This document shows, one piece after another, positions 8,893 to 18,420 of a stretch of 64,000 bases of DNA (position 1 is the stretch's first letter; every line of letters begins with the position of its first letter). The notes beneath the pieces were generated by a model that was given only the letters and a program-made list of their open reading frames with translations, made no database searches and had not been told where the DNA came from. The position numbers and the translations under genes were made by a program. Origin of the DNA: Shinella zoogloeoides (GTDB lineage: Bacteria; Pseudomonadota; Alphaproteobacteria; Rhizobiales; Rhizobiaceae); the NCBI RefSeq assembly GCF_033705735.1, contig NZ_CP131130.1, positions 2,802,001-2,866,000 of the forward strand, written 5' to 3'.

Positions 8893-9896
8893 GAATCGGG
8901 CAATTGATCGGTGCGCGAGGGATCGGAGCGGATGAGATCGATTTCGTGGATCGTGCGCATGACGGTGAAGCGCGCCGTCAGCGTCGTCAGGAGCGCGATC
9001 ACGACGATGGTGGCTGCAATGCCGAGATAGCCGGTGAGGCCCATGGAGAAGGAGCCGAAAAGCGCCGTCGCCTGGTCGCTCTGGGGCGTGGCGATGGACC
9101 GGCCCTGCCAGAAGCCCGCAATGGCGAAGAAGAGCGCCGCCAGGAACCCGCCGGCAAAGGAGCCCTTGAGGCTGATCATCAGGAAATGCTTCTGGAATTC
9201 CGAGGCGACGAAGCTCGCCTCGGCGCCGACGAAATGCAGCACCTCGACGATATGGCGGTTGCCGGAAAGCGCCCCGCGCGTGGCGAAGACCACGGTCAGC
9301 ACCATGGCCGAGAAGACGAGGACGAGGACGCCCGTGCCGATGAAGGCTGTGGTGCGGGCCATGGCGACGAGACGGTCGACCCAGGTGCGGTGGTCGTCGA
9401 GCGAGGCCTGCGGGATCGCCTCCGACAGGGCCTTGCGCATCGCCGCGAAATCGGGCGGGCTCTGCTCGTCGATGGTGATGATGACGAGGCGCGGCACCGG
9501 CAGTTCGTCGATGTCCAGCCCCTCGCCGAGCCAGGGCTCGAGAAGGCGGGCGGTCGCCGTCTTGTCGACGATGGTGCCGCCGCGCGTGCCGGAGAAGGTG
9601 AGCGCGAGGTCGCGCGCATCCTTGAGCGCGGTCTCCATGTCGAGATTGTCGTCCGGCTTGATCTGGATGGTGATTTCGCGGGAGATCTGGCTCTGCCAGC
9701 TTGCCGCCGTCGCCCGCACCATGGTGACGGCGCCGAAGGTGAGGCAGGCGAGGAAGGCCATGATGGCGATGACGAACATCAGCGCCCGGCCGGAAACGTT
9801 GGCCGGCGGCACGATGGGCGCGGTGGGGCGCACGCGCATTTCCGGCCGGCGGGCGGCCGCGGCATTCTCGCTGGCTTCGCGGGGCGCGTCAGTCAT
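8889..9896 (-). CDS. ftsX: Cell division ABC transporter permease FtsX
   Basis: Membrane partner of FtsE that couples the divisome to periplasmic peptidoglycan hydrolases. The 335-residue protein has a proline-rich cytoplasmic N-terminus, a first transmembrane helix (LMFVIAIMAFLACLTFGAV), an extracytoplasmic loop of about 130 residues and three C-terminal helices, the FtsX layout. A conserved IVEVLHFVGA segment lies before the second helix group. Its start overlaps the ftsE stop by eight bases and its stop overlaps the ydcF start, indicating a coupled operon. Confidence 0.93.
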   Translation of the reverse strand: MTDAPREASENAAAARRPEMRVRPTAPIVPPANVSGRALMFVIAIMAFLACLTFGAVTMVRATAASWQSQISREITIQIKPDDNLDMETALKDARDLALTFSGTRGGTIVDKTATARLLEPWLGEGLDIDELPVPRLVIITIDEQSPPDFAAMRKALSEAIPQASLDDHRTWVDRLVAMARTTAFIGTGVLVLVFSAMVLTVVFATRGALSGNRHIVEVLHFVGAEASFVASEFQKHFLMISLKGSFAGGFLAALFFAIAGFWQGRSIATPQSDQATALFGSFSMGLTGYLGIAATIVVIALLTTLTARFTVMRTIHEIDLIRSDPSRTDQLPDS

Positions 9897-10548
9897 AGAT
9901 GTCGAGCCTGCCTTGCGAGAGGATCATGCGCCGCGCCTCCACCTGGTCCATCAGGGAAAGGTCGTGCGTGGCGATCACCACGGCGGTGCCGAGCCGGTTG
10001 AGCTCGAGGAAGAGGCTGAGCAGCCGGCGCGCCATCGGCGGATCGACATTACCGGTCGGCTCGTCGGCGAGCAGCAGCTCCGGCCGGTCGATGAGCGCGC
10101 GGGCGATCGCCGCGCGCTGCTTCTCCCCGCCCGAAAGCACCGGCGGCAGCACGTTGATCCGCTCACCGAGGCCGACCCATTTCAGGAGTTCGAGCACGTC
10201 GGCGCGGTAGCTGGATTCGTCCTTGCCGCGCACGCGCAACGGCAGCGCCACGTTCTCGTAGGTCGTCAGGTGATCGAGCAGGCGGAAATCCTGGAAGACG
10301 ATGCCGATACGCCGGCGCAGCATCGGCAATTCATCGCGCGGAATGGTCGAGATTTCCCGGTCGAAGGTGCGGATGATGCCGCGCGTCGGCTGGAGCGACA
10401 GGAAAAGCAGGCGCAGAAGCGTCGTCTTGCCCGCGCCCGACGGACCCGTCAGGAACTGGAAGGACCGGCGCGGGATATCGAAGGTGAGGTCCCGGAGGAT
10501 TTCCGGCCCCATTCCATAGCGCAGTCCGACATTCTCGAAGTGAATCAA
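9889..10548 (-). CDS. ftsE: Cell division ABC transporter ATPase FtsE
   Basis: ATPase subunit of the FtsEX divisome complex. Walker A GPSGAGKTT is at residues 35-43, the ABC signature LSGGEKQ at 138-144 and Walker B LLLADEP at 158-164, followed by a H-loop in IATHD. The 219-residue length is normal. It is the first gene of the ftsE-ftsX-ydcF-plsC cluster and is divergent from a rightward membrane protein gene upstream of hpt. Confidence 0.95.
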   Translation of the reverse strand: MIHFENVGLRYGMGPEILRDLTFDIPRRSFQFLTGPSGAGKTTLLRLLFLSLQPTRGIIRTFDREISTIPRDELPMLRRRIGIVFQDFRLLDHLTTYENVALPLRVRGKDESSYRADVLELLKWVGLGERINVLPPVLSGGEKQRAAIARALIDRPELLLADEPTGNVDPPMARRLLSLFLELNRLGTAVVIATHDLSLMDQVEARRMILSQGRLDIYD

Positions 10549-10732
10549 TGGCCAATCCGGTTCTAGAAACGGTCACCCCATCGGTACCGCGGCTGACGTC
10601 GCACAGGAAAGCGGCTCTTTCACGGTCGGGTTTCCGAAGCATTAACCAGTATGGTTTACGTTTCGTAAGGATTTCATTCAATGCCCGACTTTTCGCCATG
10701 GATTTTGCGAAGGGCGGCCAGCGGAGGTGGCG

Positions 10733-11401
10733 ATGAACGCCTTCAGAGCGAAGCAGCAGGCAAGGGGCCGGATCGACCTCCTGCCCCCCGAGCCCAAGGC
10801 ACCGGCCGCAAGGCAGCGCTTTACCAGGCGGCTCGAAGTGGTGGATGCCGACTTCGTGGTGATCCGCGCGTCCGGCGCGCGCACCTCGAACGACAACCAC
10901 CGCCCCGCCCGTCCCGCGCGGACGCAGCCGCTTTCCCGGCATCTCCTCTTCCGCATCGCGGCCGCCTGCGCGCGGCTCGCGGAAACGGGATTGCAGCGTC
11001 TTCCCGGCCGCGCCTTCGCCGGCCTCGTCACGGCGTCCTTCCTCTTCGTCTTCGCCTATGCCGGCGGGCTCTCGGCGCTGAAGGCCGCCATGCCCGGGGC
11101 GGATGCGGCCGAACCGCTGCGTGTCGCCGGGCTCAGCGCCACGCTCGACGACCGCAACGGCATGAAGGTGCTCTCCGTCTACGGCCGCGTGGACAATGCC
11201 GGCGGCAAGGTGAAAATCCTGCCGCAGCTCGAAATCCGCGTCGACGGCGCCGGTACCGCGCTCCAGCGGCGCGTCGCGCTCGATGCCGCGACCATCGCCC
11301 CCGGCGGCAGCGAGCCCTTCGCCCTGCGCATCCCGCACAGCGGCGGAAAAGTGCCGAAAGTCTCGGTTTCCTTCGTCCGCGAGGGTGCGCCGGCCAATTG
11401 A
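10733..11401 (+). CDS. Single-span membrane protein upstream of hpt, unknown function
   Basis: A 222-residue protein with a basic, disordered N-terminus, one transmembrane helix near residues 100-120 (FAGLVTASFLFVFAYAGGL) and a C-terminal beta-rich domain likely in the periplasm. The architecture resembles the C-terminal part of rhizobial MJ0042-type zinc-finger proteins encoded between ftsE and hpt, but no CxxC pair is visible here, so the zinc ribbon is absent. GGAGG five bases before ATG 10733 fixes the start; an in-frame GTG at 10727 is less likely. Hpt follows about 100 bases downstream. Confidence 0.72.
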   Translation: MNAFRAKQQARGRIDLLPPEPKAPAARQRFTRRLEVVDADFVVIRASGARTSNDNHRPARPARTQPLSRHLLFRIAAACARLAETGLQRLPGRAFAGLVTASFLFVFAYAGGLSALKAAMPGADAAEPLRVAGLSATLDDRNGMKVLSVYGRVDNAGGKVKILPQLEIRVDGAGTALQRRVALDAATIAPGGSEPFALRIPHSGGKVPKVSVSFVREGAPAN

Positions 11402-11502
11402 CTGTGCTAATCGGCTGCTTTGTTCCGGTGCGGTTCCGGGCGTCATTGCGCTCCGAATGGTGGCCGGAATTCTCTGTCACGACCCCAGGGAGCCGTCTCG
11501 CG

Positions 11503-12048
11503 ATGCAGATTGTCCGCGGAAAGAAGATCGAAACGCTTTACGACGCCGCGCAGATCGCCAAGCGCAACGAAGAACTCGCGGCGCAGATCGCCGCCGGCCC
11601 GACGAAGGACCTCCTCGTCATCGCCGTGCTCAAGGGCTCGTTCATCTTCGCCGCCGACCTCACCCGCGCGCTGCACGCCGCCGGCCTTGCGCCGGAAGTG
11701 GAATTCATCACCCTTTCCAGCTACGGCGCCGGCACCGTCTCGCAGGGCGTGAAGGTGATCAAGGACATCGACAGCGACGTGCATGGCCGCGATATCCTGC
11801 TTATCGACGACATCCTCGAATCCGGCCGCACGCTCAGCTTCGCCAAGGAACTGATGTACGAACGCGGCGCGCGCAACGTCACGATCGCCGTGCTGCTCGA
11901 CAAGCGCGAGAAGCGCAGGACCGATCTGGAGGCCGATTATGTCGGCTTCGAATGCCCGGACCATTTCGTCGTCGGCTACGGCATGGACGTCGCCTATGCC
12001 TTCCGCGAGCTGCCTTTCGTGGGCGTCGTCACCGGCGACGCGGAATAG
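11503..12048 (+). CDS. hpt: Hypoxanthine phosphoribosyltransferase
   Basis: Purine salvage enzyme joining hypoxanthine or guanine to PRPP. The 181-residue protein carries the PRPP-binding loop LLIDDILESGRT at residues 99-110, a flexible-loop SSYGAGTVSQG region near 72-82 and a C-terminal FVVGYGMDVA segment, all typical. ATG 11503 begins the conserved MQIVRGKKIETLY; a much longer open frame upstream is fortuitous. The stop codon lies at the edge of a RIME-like repeat. Confidence 0.95.
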   Translation: MQIVRGKKIETLYDAAQIAKRNEELAAQIAAGPTKDLLVIAVLKGSFIFAADLTRALHAAGLAPEVEFITLSSYGAGTVSQGVKVIKDIDSDVHGRDILLIDDILESGRTLSFAKELMYERGARNVTIAVLLDKREKRRTDLEADYVGFECPDHFVVGYGMDVAYAFRELPFVGVVTGDAE

Positions 12049-12150
12049 AGCAATTCCAGCAAAAGTGCGCAGCGGTTTTGCGTCCGGAATTGCGCAGAAC
12101 CAAGGAGCTGGAGCGTTTTCGCGATTCAGAGAAAGCGCAAACGTTCCAGC
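12047..12150. repeat. RIME-like intergenic mosaic element, copy 1
   Basis: About 104 bases with an outer AGAGCAATTCC start, an internal CAATTCC/GGAATTG inverted pair and a second GCGTTTTCGCG block. It is nearly identical to copy 2 (16604-16707) and shares its architecture with copy 3 (30561-30669). Such palindromic units are typical of Rhizobiaceae intergenic spaces. Confidence 0.8.
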
Positions 12151-12250
12151 CAGCCCCACTTTCCTCCATCGGGCGTTTACGGATCGACAAGGAAAGTCTG
12201 GTCTTTTCGTTCCCATACCGGGGCCAATGAACAGGCCCGAAGGGGAAGCG

Positions 12251-12610
12251 ATGGCGAAGATCCTGATCACCGAAGACGAAGACTCCCTGCGCCGTTTCGT
12301 GGCGCGGGCGCTGCGGATGGATGGTCACGAGACCGTCGAGGCACCGGACGGGGCCGCGGGCCTCGACGCGCTGACGGACGGAGGCTTCGACCTCCTGCTC
12401 TCCGATATCCGCATGCCCGTGATGGACGGCATCGAGCTCGCCCACAAGGCATCCGCCGCCCACCCGGCGCTGAAGATCCTGCTGATGACCGGCTATGCGG
12501 AGCAGCGCGAACGCGCCGACGACCTGACGACGAAAATCGTCGACGTCGTCAGCAAGCCGTTCAGCCTGCCGGATATCCGCCGGGCCGTCGCCATGGCGCT
12601 TGCCGCCTGA
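12251..12610 (+). CDS. cpdR: Single-domain response regulator CpdR
   Basis: A 119-residue stand-alone receiver domain. The acidic pocket (EDED, residues 8-11), the phospho-acceptor D52 in LLLSDIRMP, the T/S switch in LLMTGYAE and the conserved lysine in SKPFS are all present. In Alphaproteobacteria CpdR acts as an adaptor that directs ClpXP to cell-cycle regulators and is switched off by phosphorylation. AGGGGAAG precedes ATG 12251. It sits between a RIME-like repeat and the convergent TIGR02302 gene. Confidence 0.9.
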   Translation: MAKILITEDEDSLRRFVARALRMDGHETVEAPDGAAGLDALTDGGFDLLLSDIRMPVMDGIELAHKASAAHPALKILLMTGYAEQRERADDLTTKIVDVVSKPFSLPDIRRAVAMALAA

Positions 12611-12637
12611 TCGTTCGCTGCTGTGGAAGCCGCTGTT

Positions 12638-15211
12638 TCAGCGAATCCCGAGTAGTCGCTCCAGATAGTCCCGCTCAAGGGCCGGCGAACCGCCGGTGCC
12701 GAGGCGGCGGCGAATCTCGTCGAGGATCTCGCGGGCCCGCTGGATGTCGATCTCTTCCGGGACCCTGTTCCCGCCGGCCTCGCTGTTACCACCTTCGGCG
12801 TTGCGCTCGCGGCCGAGGGGATCGCGGCCGTTGCGTCCGGCCTGCGGCATGCCCTGCCCCTGTCCCTGGCCCATCGCCTGCATCTGGTTCATCATGTTCT
12901 GTGCACCCTGGCGCAGCGCCTCGAGCGCACGCCCCTGGCTACCGACGGCCGCTTCCCCCTCGCCCTCGCCGAGGGCCTTGCCGGCATCCTTCATCTCGCG
13001 GCCGGCCTGACCGAAGCCCTCGCCCGGCTCCATGCCCATGCCCTTGAGCGCCTGCTGCAATTCGCCGAGCTGCTTGCCGAGCCCGTCCTGCTGCTCGCGA
13101 AGCTTCTTCAGGGCATCGCGAAGCTGGTCGGCCGTCATCTTGTCGGACGGCTGTGGGTTGGCGCCGTCGTCGCCCGGCTGCGCCTCGTCCTCCTCGCCCG
13201 GCATCGGATCGCCGCGTTCCATGCGGTCGCGCAGCGCCTGATCGAGCTTGAAGGTCTCTTCCATCAGCTTCTGCTGCTTCAGCACCAGCTCGCCGAGCTT
13301 GTCCATCTGCTGGCGCATGGCGTCGTTCTGCTGGCCCTGCCCCTGCTGCGGCCGGCCGGCCTGAAGATTGTTCATCATGCGCTGCAATTCGGACAGCATC
13401 TGCTGCGCCTGGTCGCGCGCACCCGAGCGCGCCAGGTTCTCGATCTGGTCCATCATGCGCTGCAGATCCTGCTGGCGCAGGATGCGGCCCTGCTGCTGGG
13501 CATTCTGCTGCTGACCGTTCTTGGCCGCCTGCCGCGCCAGTTCCTCCATATAGGCCTGCATCGCATCGCGCAGCTCCTTCATGAGCCTGGCGATCTCCTC
13601 CTCGGAGGCATTGCGTTCAAGGGCCTCGGAAAGCGCCTTCTGCGCATCGCGCAGGCGCCGGTCGGCCAGCGAGAGGTTGCCGTCCTCGATGCCGAGCGCG
13701 ATCTCCCAGAGATAATCCGCCGTATCGCGCATCTGGTCTTCACTGCGGGCAAGCCGCATGCGCGCACCGGCCGACTGGATCAACAGGAAATGCGTGAGGT
13801 TCGGAATCGTCTCCTCGGGACGGATCGTCAGCGCCTCATTGAGCGTGATGGCAAGCGGCAACTGCCTTGCATCGAGCGCGAAGACCTGCCGCTCCTCGGC
13901 GACGGCGGCGGCGAGCGGCTCGAAGAAGTTCTTCGCCGGCAGCACGATCTCGACGGGCTGGCTGCGCCCCTCCTGCCCCGCGGCATCCTTGGCGACGAGC
14001 GTGATCTTCACGCGCTTGCCGGAAAGCGGATGTTCGAAGAGGTTGCGGCTCGTCGTTCCCTTGGCCTCGCGCGCGGCGCGGCGCGGCAGGTCGAGCCTAT
14101 ATTCCGGCAGCGGATAGAGCGGGCGGGCGTCCTTCGGCTGGTCGACCGGCACGATCTCCGCATGAGCCTCCTGAAGCCCGTAATCGTCCCTCGCGATGAA
14201 GCTGATCTCGAGGGCCGAGGCAACCGTCGTCTTCGGAATGCCGTCGAAGGCGATTTCCGGCACGCGGTCCGGGATGACGGCGAAGGTCCAGCTGCGGCCG
14301 TCGACCGAGAGCGTGCCGTCCTTCAGGATCTTGTAATGCATGGTCCGCGCGCCGCCGACGGTCGCGGCCGGCGCCGTCCCGTCCTTCGGCTTTTCCACAT
14401 CGGGACGGATGGCCGTGACGGCATTCTCGCCGGCCACCTGATAGCCGACCGTCTCATTCCCGCTGCCGCCGGTCACGCGCACCGTCAGGTCGCTGAATTG
14501 CGGAATGCGGATTCCGCCCTCCGCGACCTCGGCCGGCTGGCCCTGCGCGTTGCCGGTGAGGAACACGGGCGCCCGCGCGGTATGGGCCGGCGGCGTCACC
14601 CAGGCATCGATGCGCATGTCCGGCGCCGCCTCGGCGGGCGCCTGGAAGGAAACGACATCAACCAGCAGGCCGCCGCGGTTGGAATAGGAGAAGGCAAAGG
14701 CGATGGCGACGAGGAGCAGCGGCACCGCACGCAACGCATGGCGGTCGTGGCGGGCAATGTCGGGCTCGGGCGTGCCGGTGCGCAGCGCGCCGATCATGCG
14801 GGCCATGCGCGCCTGATGCTCGCGCCAGAGCGCTTCGCCGAAGGCGTCGCCGACCGCAGGCCTGTCGTCCTGCACGCGGATCGCCTGGTGCGTCAGCGCG
14901 TTGCGCGCTTCCAGCATGCGGTCGGCGCTGTCGACCGACGGCCAGGAAATGCCACGCAGCCGGGCGAGCAGAGCGACGAACCCGATCGTGAAGGCCGCGA
15001 GCGTTGCGACATGCAGCCACAACGGCGCATGGCGGAAATAGCCGAACCAGGTGAGCGCAAGGAAGGCGGCGACGAGGAGCAGGACCGGCAGCAAGCGCGG
15101 CGCGAGCGCTTCGAGATAGAGCACAGCCCTCGCGGCAAGGCGTTTGGCCGCAAGCCGGCGGGCCAGCGGATTGCCGGTCGCCCCCTTCTCGCGCTGCCTG
15201 TCAGATGCCAT
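12638..15211 (-). CDS. TIGR02302 / DUF4175 family membrane protein
   Basis: An 857-residue alphaproteobacterial protein. Two N-terminal helices near residues 38-85 are followed by a third near 170-185, a periplasmic beta-rich region, and a long C-terminal half rich in Q, M, R and E predicted to be helical and low-complexity (QQQNAQQQGRILRQQDLQ and similar). This layout identifies TIGR02302; its function is unknown. The glutamine-rich half may be coiled coil. It converges on cpdR and lies downstream of lysA on the same strand after a 105-base gap. Confidence 0.88.
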   Translation of the reverse strand: MASDRQREKGATGNPLARRLAAKRLAARAVLYLEALAPRLLPVLLLVAAFLALTWFGYFRHAPLWLHVATLAAFTIGFVALLARLRGISWPSVDSADRMLEARNALTHQAIRVQDDRPAVGDAFGEALWREHQARMARMIGALRTGTPEPDIARHDRHALRAVPLLLVAIAFAFSYSNRGGLLVDVVSFQAPAEAAPDMRIDAWVTPPAHTARAPVFLTGNAQGQPAEVAEGGIRIPQFSDLTVRVTGGSGNETVGYQVAGENAVTAIRPDVEKPKDGTAPAATVGGARTMHYKILKDGTLSVDGRSWTFAVIPDRVPEIAFDGIPKTTVASALEISFIARDDYGLQEAHAEIVPVDQPKDARPLYPLPEYRLDLPRRAAREAKGTTSRNLFEHPLSGKRVKITLVAKDAAGQEGRSQPVEIVLPAKNFFEPLAAAVAEERQVFALDARQLPLAITLNEALTIRPEETIPNLTHFLLIQSAGARMRLARSEDQMRDTADYLWEIALGIEDGNLSLADRRLRDAQKALSEALERNASEEEIARLMKELRDAMQAYMEELARQAAKNGQQQNAQQQGRILRQQDLQRMMDQIENLARSGARDQAQQMLSELQRMMNNLQAGRPQQGQGQQNDAMRQQMDKLGELVLKQQKLMEETFKLDQALRDRMERGDPMPGEEDEAQPGDDGANPQPSDKMTADQLRDALKKLREQQDGLGKQLGELQQALKGMGMEPGEGFGQAGREMKDAGKALGEGEGEAAVGSQGRALEALRQGAQNMMNQMQAMGQGQGQGMPQAGRNGRDPLGRERNAEGGNSEAGGNRVPEEIDIQRAREILDEIRRRLGTGGSPALERDYLERLLGIR

Positions 15212-15316
15212 CGATCAACGCACTCCGCCGCTCTTTCTCACCATCCGAAAATAACATCCTTTGTGGCGAAGACGAGGGCGCGCGCAAAATCGTGAACGCT
15301 ATTCCCCGCCTGCGGC

Positions 15317-16585
15317 TCAGGCGAGCCAATCCGGCAGCGAATCGAGGCCGATCAGGTCGTCATAGGAAAGCCGCGGGCGGATGACGTGGAACTCGGCCCC
15401 GTTGACCAGCACTTCCGGCACCAGCAGGCGGCTATTATAGGTGCCGGCCTGCACCGCGCCATAGGCGCCGGCAGAGCCGACGGCGATGAGATCGCCGGGC
15501 TTCGGCTGGGCCATCTCGCGGTCCTGCGCCAGATAGTCGCCCGTCTCGCAGACCGGGCCGACGACATCGGCACGGATGCGCGGCGCATTCGCCGCCGAGA
15601 TGACCACCGGCTGGATCTCGTGCCAGGCCTCGTAGAGCGTCGGGCGGATGAGGTCGTTCATCGCCGCGTCGACGATGACGAAGGTCTTCTCGCCGCCGTC
15701 CTTCACATAGATGACCTCGGTGACGAGGATGCCGGCATTGCCGACGATCAGCCGGCCGGGCTCCGTGACGATCTTGCAGTTCAGGCCCTTGAGCTGGTTC
15801 TTGACGATCTCGGCATAGGCATCCGGCAGCGGCGGCGGCGCGTTGTCCGTCTTGTAGGGAATGCCGAGGCCGCCGCCGACATCGACATGGTCGATGGTGT
15901 GGCCGTCGGCGCGCAGCGTCTCGACCAGTTCGCGCAGCAGCCGGAAGGCGTCGTCGAAGGGTTGCAGCTCGGTGATCTGGCTGCCGATATGCATGTCGAT
16001 GCCGGTGACCTCGATGCCTGGCAGGCTCGCGGCGCGGGCATAGACGGCGCGCGCGCGCTCCCAGGATATGCCGAACTTGTTTTCCTTCTTGCCGGTCGAG
16101 ATTTTGGCATGCGTGCGGGCGTCGACATCGGGATTGATGCGGAAGGAGACATGGGCGACCTTGCCGGCCTTCACGGCACGGGCGTTCAGCACGTCCAGTT
16201 CCGGCTCGGATTCGACGTTGAAGCAGTAGATGCCGGCCTCCAGCGCAAGGTCCATCTCCCGCGGCGTCTTGCCGACGCCGGAGAACATGATGCGCGAGGC
16301 GGGAACGCCGGCGGCGAGCGCACGGCGGAGTTCCCCTTCCGAGACCACGTCGATGCCGGCACCCAGCCGGGCGAGCGTCTTCAGCACCGCCTGGTTGGAA
16401 TTCGCCTTCATGGCATAGCAGACCAGCGCATCGACGCCCTCGAAGGCCTTGGAGAACACCTTGTAGTGCCGCTCCAGCGTGGCCGTCGAATAGACGTAGA
16501 AGGGGGTGCCGACCGCCTTGGCGATCTCCGGAACCGGCACGTCCTCCGCGTAGAGAATGCCGTCGCGATGCTCGAAATGGTTCAC
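15317..16585 (-). CDS. lysA: Diaminopimelate decarboxylase
   Basis: PLP-dependent final step of lysine synthesis. The 422-residue protein has the PLP lysine K60 in CYAMKANSN, the HIGSQI motif and a C-terminal CETGDYLAQDR active-site segment from the dimer partner. The start is GTG 16585, giving MNHFEHRDGILYAEDVPVPE; an open extension to 16660 is rejected because it consists of RIME-like repeat sequence. It belongs to the leftward argH-lptM-lysA cluster conserved in Alphaproteobacteria. Confidence 0.95.
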   Translation of the reverse strand: MNHFEHRDGILYAEDVPVPEIAKAVGTPFYVYSTATLERHYKVFSKAFEGVDALVCYAMKANSNQAVLKTLARLGAGIDVVSEGELRRALAAGVPASRIMFSGVGKTPREMDLALEAGIYCFNVESEPELDVLNARAVKAGKVAHVSFRINPDVDARTHAKISTGKKENKFGISWERARAVYARAASLPGIEVTGIDMHIGSQITELQPFDDAFRLLRELVETLRADGHTIDHVDVGGGLGIPYKTDNAPPPLPDAYAEIVKNQLKGLNCKIVTEPGRLIVGNAGILVTEVIYVKDGGEKTFVIVDAAMNDLIRPTLYEAWHEIQPVVISAANAPRIRADVVGPVCETGDYLAQDREMAQPKPGDLIAVGSAGAYGAVQAGTYNSRLLVPEVLVNGAEFHVIRPRLSYDDLIGLDSLPDWLA

Positions 16586-16603
16586 TGCCTGATCCGTAGA
16601 ACT

Positions 16604-16707
16604 AGAGCAATTCCAGCAAAAGTGCGCAGCGGTTTTGCGTCCGGAATTGCGTAAAAACAAATGGATAGAGCGTTTTCGCGATTCGAAGAAAAGCGGAAAT
16701 GCTCTAG
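16604..16707. repeat. RIME-like intergenic mosaic element, copy 2
   Basis: About 104 bases almost identical to copy 1, with the CAATTCC/GGAATTG pair and a closing GCTCTAGA. It fills the gap between lptM and lysA, and its last bases supply the lptM stop codon (CTA at 16704-16706 read on the other strand). Confidence 0.82.
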
Positions 16708-16889
16708 AGAAGGGGGTCGAGGACGAAGGGCTTGTCTTCGACCTGCTCGACCTTCTTGCCCTTGATGGTCTTCACGACCGGCTGTCCGCCGCCCGGCAGG
16801 TCGAGATCGCCCTTGCGGCCACAAGCGGTCAGAACCGCTGCGGAAAGGCAGAGCACGAAAGCCAGCCTGCCGATATCGATGCGTGTCAT
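16704..16889 (-). CDS. lptM: LptM-like LPS-assembly lipoprotein
   Basis: A 61-residue lipoprotein with a signal peptide ending LTAC and the hallmark CGRKGDLDLP directly after the lipidated cysteine. This pattern, and the position next to lysA, match LptM (formerly YifL), which helps disulfide maturation of the outer-membrane LPS translocon LptD. ATG 16889 follows AGGGAA at a normal distance. The stop codon lies inside a RIME-like repeat, so the last residues may have been altered by its insertion. Confidence 0.8.
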   Translation of the reverse strand: MTRIDIGRLAFVLCLSAAVLTACGRKGDLDLPGGGQPVVKTIKGKKVEQVEDKPFVLDPLL

Positions 16890-16993
16890 GAAGCGTTCCC
16901 TGGAATTGCCGGTGATCGGGTGGGCATCATCCTTAGCGAATTCGCCCGCCCTGTGCACCCTTAATCTCTTGATGATTCCTGCAAGCGGTTTGA

Positions 16994-18397
16994 TCAGTTC
17001 CGCTGCCGCCACCAGGCGATCTGCCGGCGGACTTCCGAGGGCGCGGTGCCGCCATAGCTCTTGCGGCTGGCGACCGAGGCTTCCACCGTCAGGACGTTGA
17101 AGATATCGGCCGTGATCGCGGCATGGATTGCCTGCAGCTCTTCGAGCGAGAGCTCGGCAAGGTCGCAGCCCTTGCTCTCGGCGAGCGCCACGGCCCGGCC
17201 GGTCACGTGATGGGCGTCGCGGAAGGGCAGGCCCGCCTCGCGCACCAGCCAGTCGGCAAGGTCCGTCGCAGTGGAATAGCCGGAGCCGGCCGCCGCCTTC
17301 ATGCGGTCCGCGCGGATCGTCATGTCGCGCACCATGCCGGTCATGGCGGCGATGGCGAGTTCCAGGCTCTCGGCGGCGTCGAAGACCTGTTCCTTGTCTT
17401 CCTGCATGTCCTTGGAATAGGCGAGCGGCAGGCCTTTCATCACCGTCAGCAGCGCAATCAGCGAGCCGTTGATGCGGCCCGTCTTGGCGCGCACGAGCTC
17501 CGCGGCGTCGGGGTTCTTCTTCTGCGGCATGATCGAGGAGCCGGTCGAGAAGGCGTCCGACAGGCGGATGAAGCCGAATTGCGGCGTCGACCAGATGACG
17601 ATCTCCTCGGCAAGGCGCGAGAGGTGAACGGAGGCGATGGCGGCGATGGAGAGAAACTCCAGCGCGAAGTCGCGGTCCGAGACCGTGTCGATGGAATTAC
17701 GCGTCGGCTCGCGGAAGCCGAGGGCCTTGGCCGTCATGTGGCGGTCGATATTATAGCCGGTGCCGGCAAGGGCGGCGGCGCCGATCGGGCTTTCGTCGAG
17801 ATGCTCGATGGCATGGCGCACGCGCTGGCGGTCGCGGCCGAACATTTCCACATAGGCCATGCAATGGTGGCCGAAGGTCACCGGCTGGGCCGTCTGGAGA
17901 TGGGTGAAGCCGGGCATGACCGTCTCGGCGTGCTCTTCCGCGCGGTCGAGGAAGGCGGCGATGAGGCTCGTCAGCATCCTTTCTGTCTTCTGCAGCTCTT
18001 CCTTGACCCAGAGGCGAAAATCGAGCGCCACCTGGTCGTTACGCGAGCGGGCGGTGTGCAGGCGCCCGGCGGCGGGGCCGATCAGCGTCGCCAGCCGCGC
18101 CTCGACATTCATGTGGATGTCTTCCAGCTTGCGCGAGAACTCGAAGGTGCCCGCCTCGATCTCTGACAATATCGTGTCGAGACCGTGAACGATCTTTTCC
18201 TTATCGTCCGCCGAAATGATGCCCTGGTGGCTAAGCATTTCGGCATGCGCCTTTGAGCCGCGGATGTCCTGGGCATAAAGCTTCTTGTCGAAGCCGATGG
18301 AGGCATTTATCTCCTCCATGATCGCATCCGGTCCCGAGGCGAAGCGGCCGCCCCACATCTGGTTCGAGGATTTCGTCTCGGAAGTGCCGTCAGCCAT
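16994..18397 (-). CDS. argH: Argininosuccinate lyase
   Basis: Cleaves argininosuccinate to arginine and fumarate in the last step of arginine synthesis. The 467-residue protein has the superfamily signature [12 protein letters not shown] near residue 285, plus [12 protein letters not shown] and [11 protein letters not shown] active-site segments. The length is typical. It lies upstream of lptM and lysA and is divergent from tlpA, with 23 bases between the start codons. Confidence 0.96.
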   Translation of the reverse strand: MADGTSETKSSNQMWGGRFASGPDAIMEEINASIGFDKKLYAQDIRGSKAHAEMLSHQGIISADDKEKIVHGLDTILSEIEAGTFEFSRKLEDIHMNVEARLATLIGPAAGRLHTARSRNDQVALDFRLWVKEELQKTERMLTSLIAAFLDRAEEHAETVMPGFTHLQTAQPVTFGHHCMAYVEMFGRDRQRVRHAIEHLDESPIGAAALAGTGYNIDRHMTAKALGFREPTRNSIDTVSDRDFALEFLSIAAIASVHLSRLAEEIVIWSTPQFGFIRLSDAFSTGSSIMPQKKNPDAAELVRAKTGRINGSLIALLTVMKGLPLAYSKDMQEDKEQVFDAAESLELAIAAMTGMVRDMTIRADRMKAAAGSGYSTATDLADWLVREAGLPFRDAHHVTGRAVALAESKGCDLAELSLEELQAIHAAITADIFNVLTVEASVASRKSYGGTAPSEVRRQIAWWRQRN

Positions 18398-18420
18398 GGG
18401 TGCCTATCCTGGAGAATGAA

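Noticed and set aside
13790..15295. Large rightward open frame opposite the TIGR02302 gene
   Set aside because: High-GC antisense shadow with arginine-rich, non-protein-like composition and no ribosome site.
16586..16660. N-terminal extension of LysA
   Set aside because: It is encoded by the RIME-like repeat and the conserved protein begins at GTG 16585.
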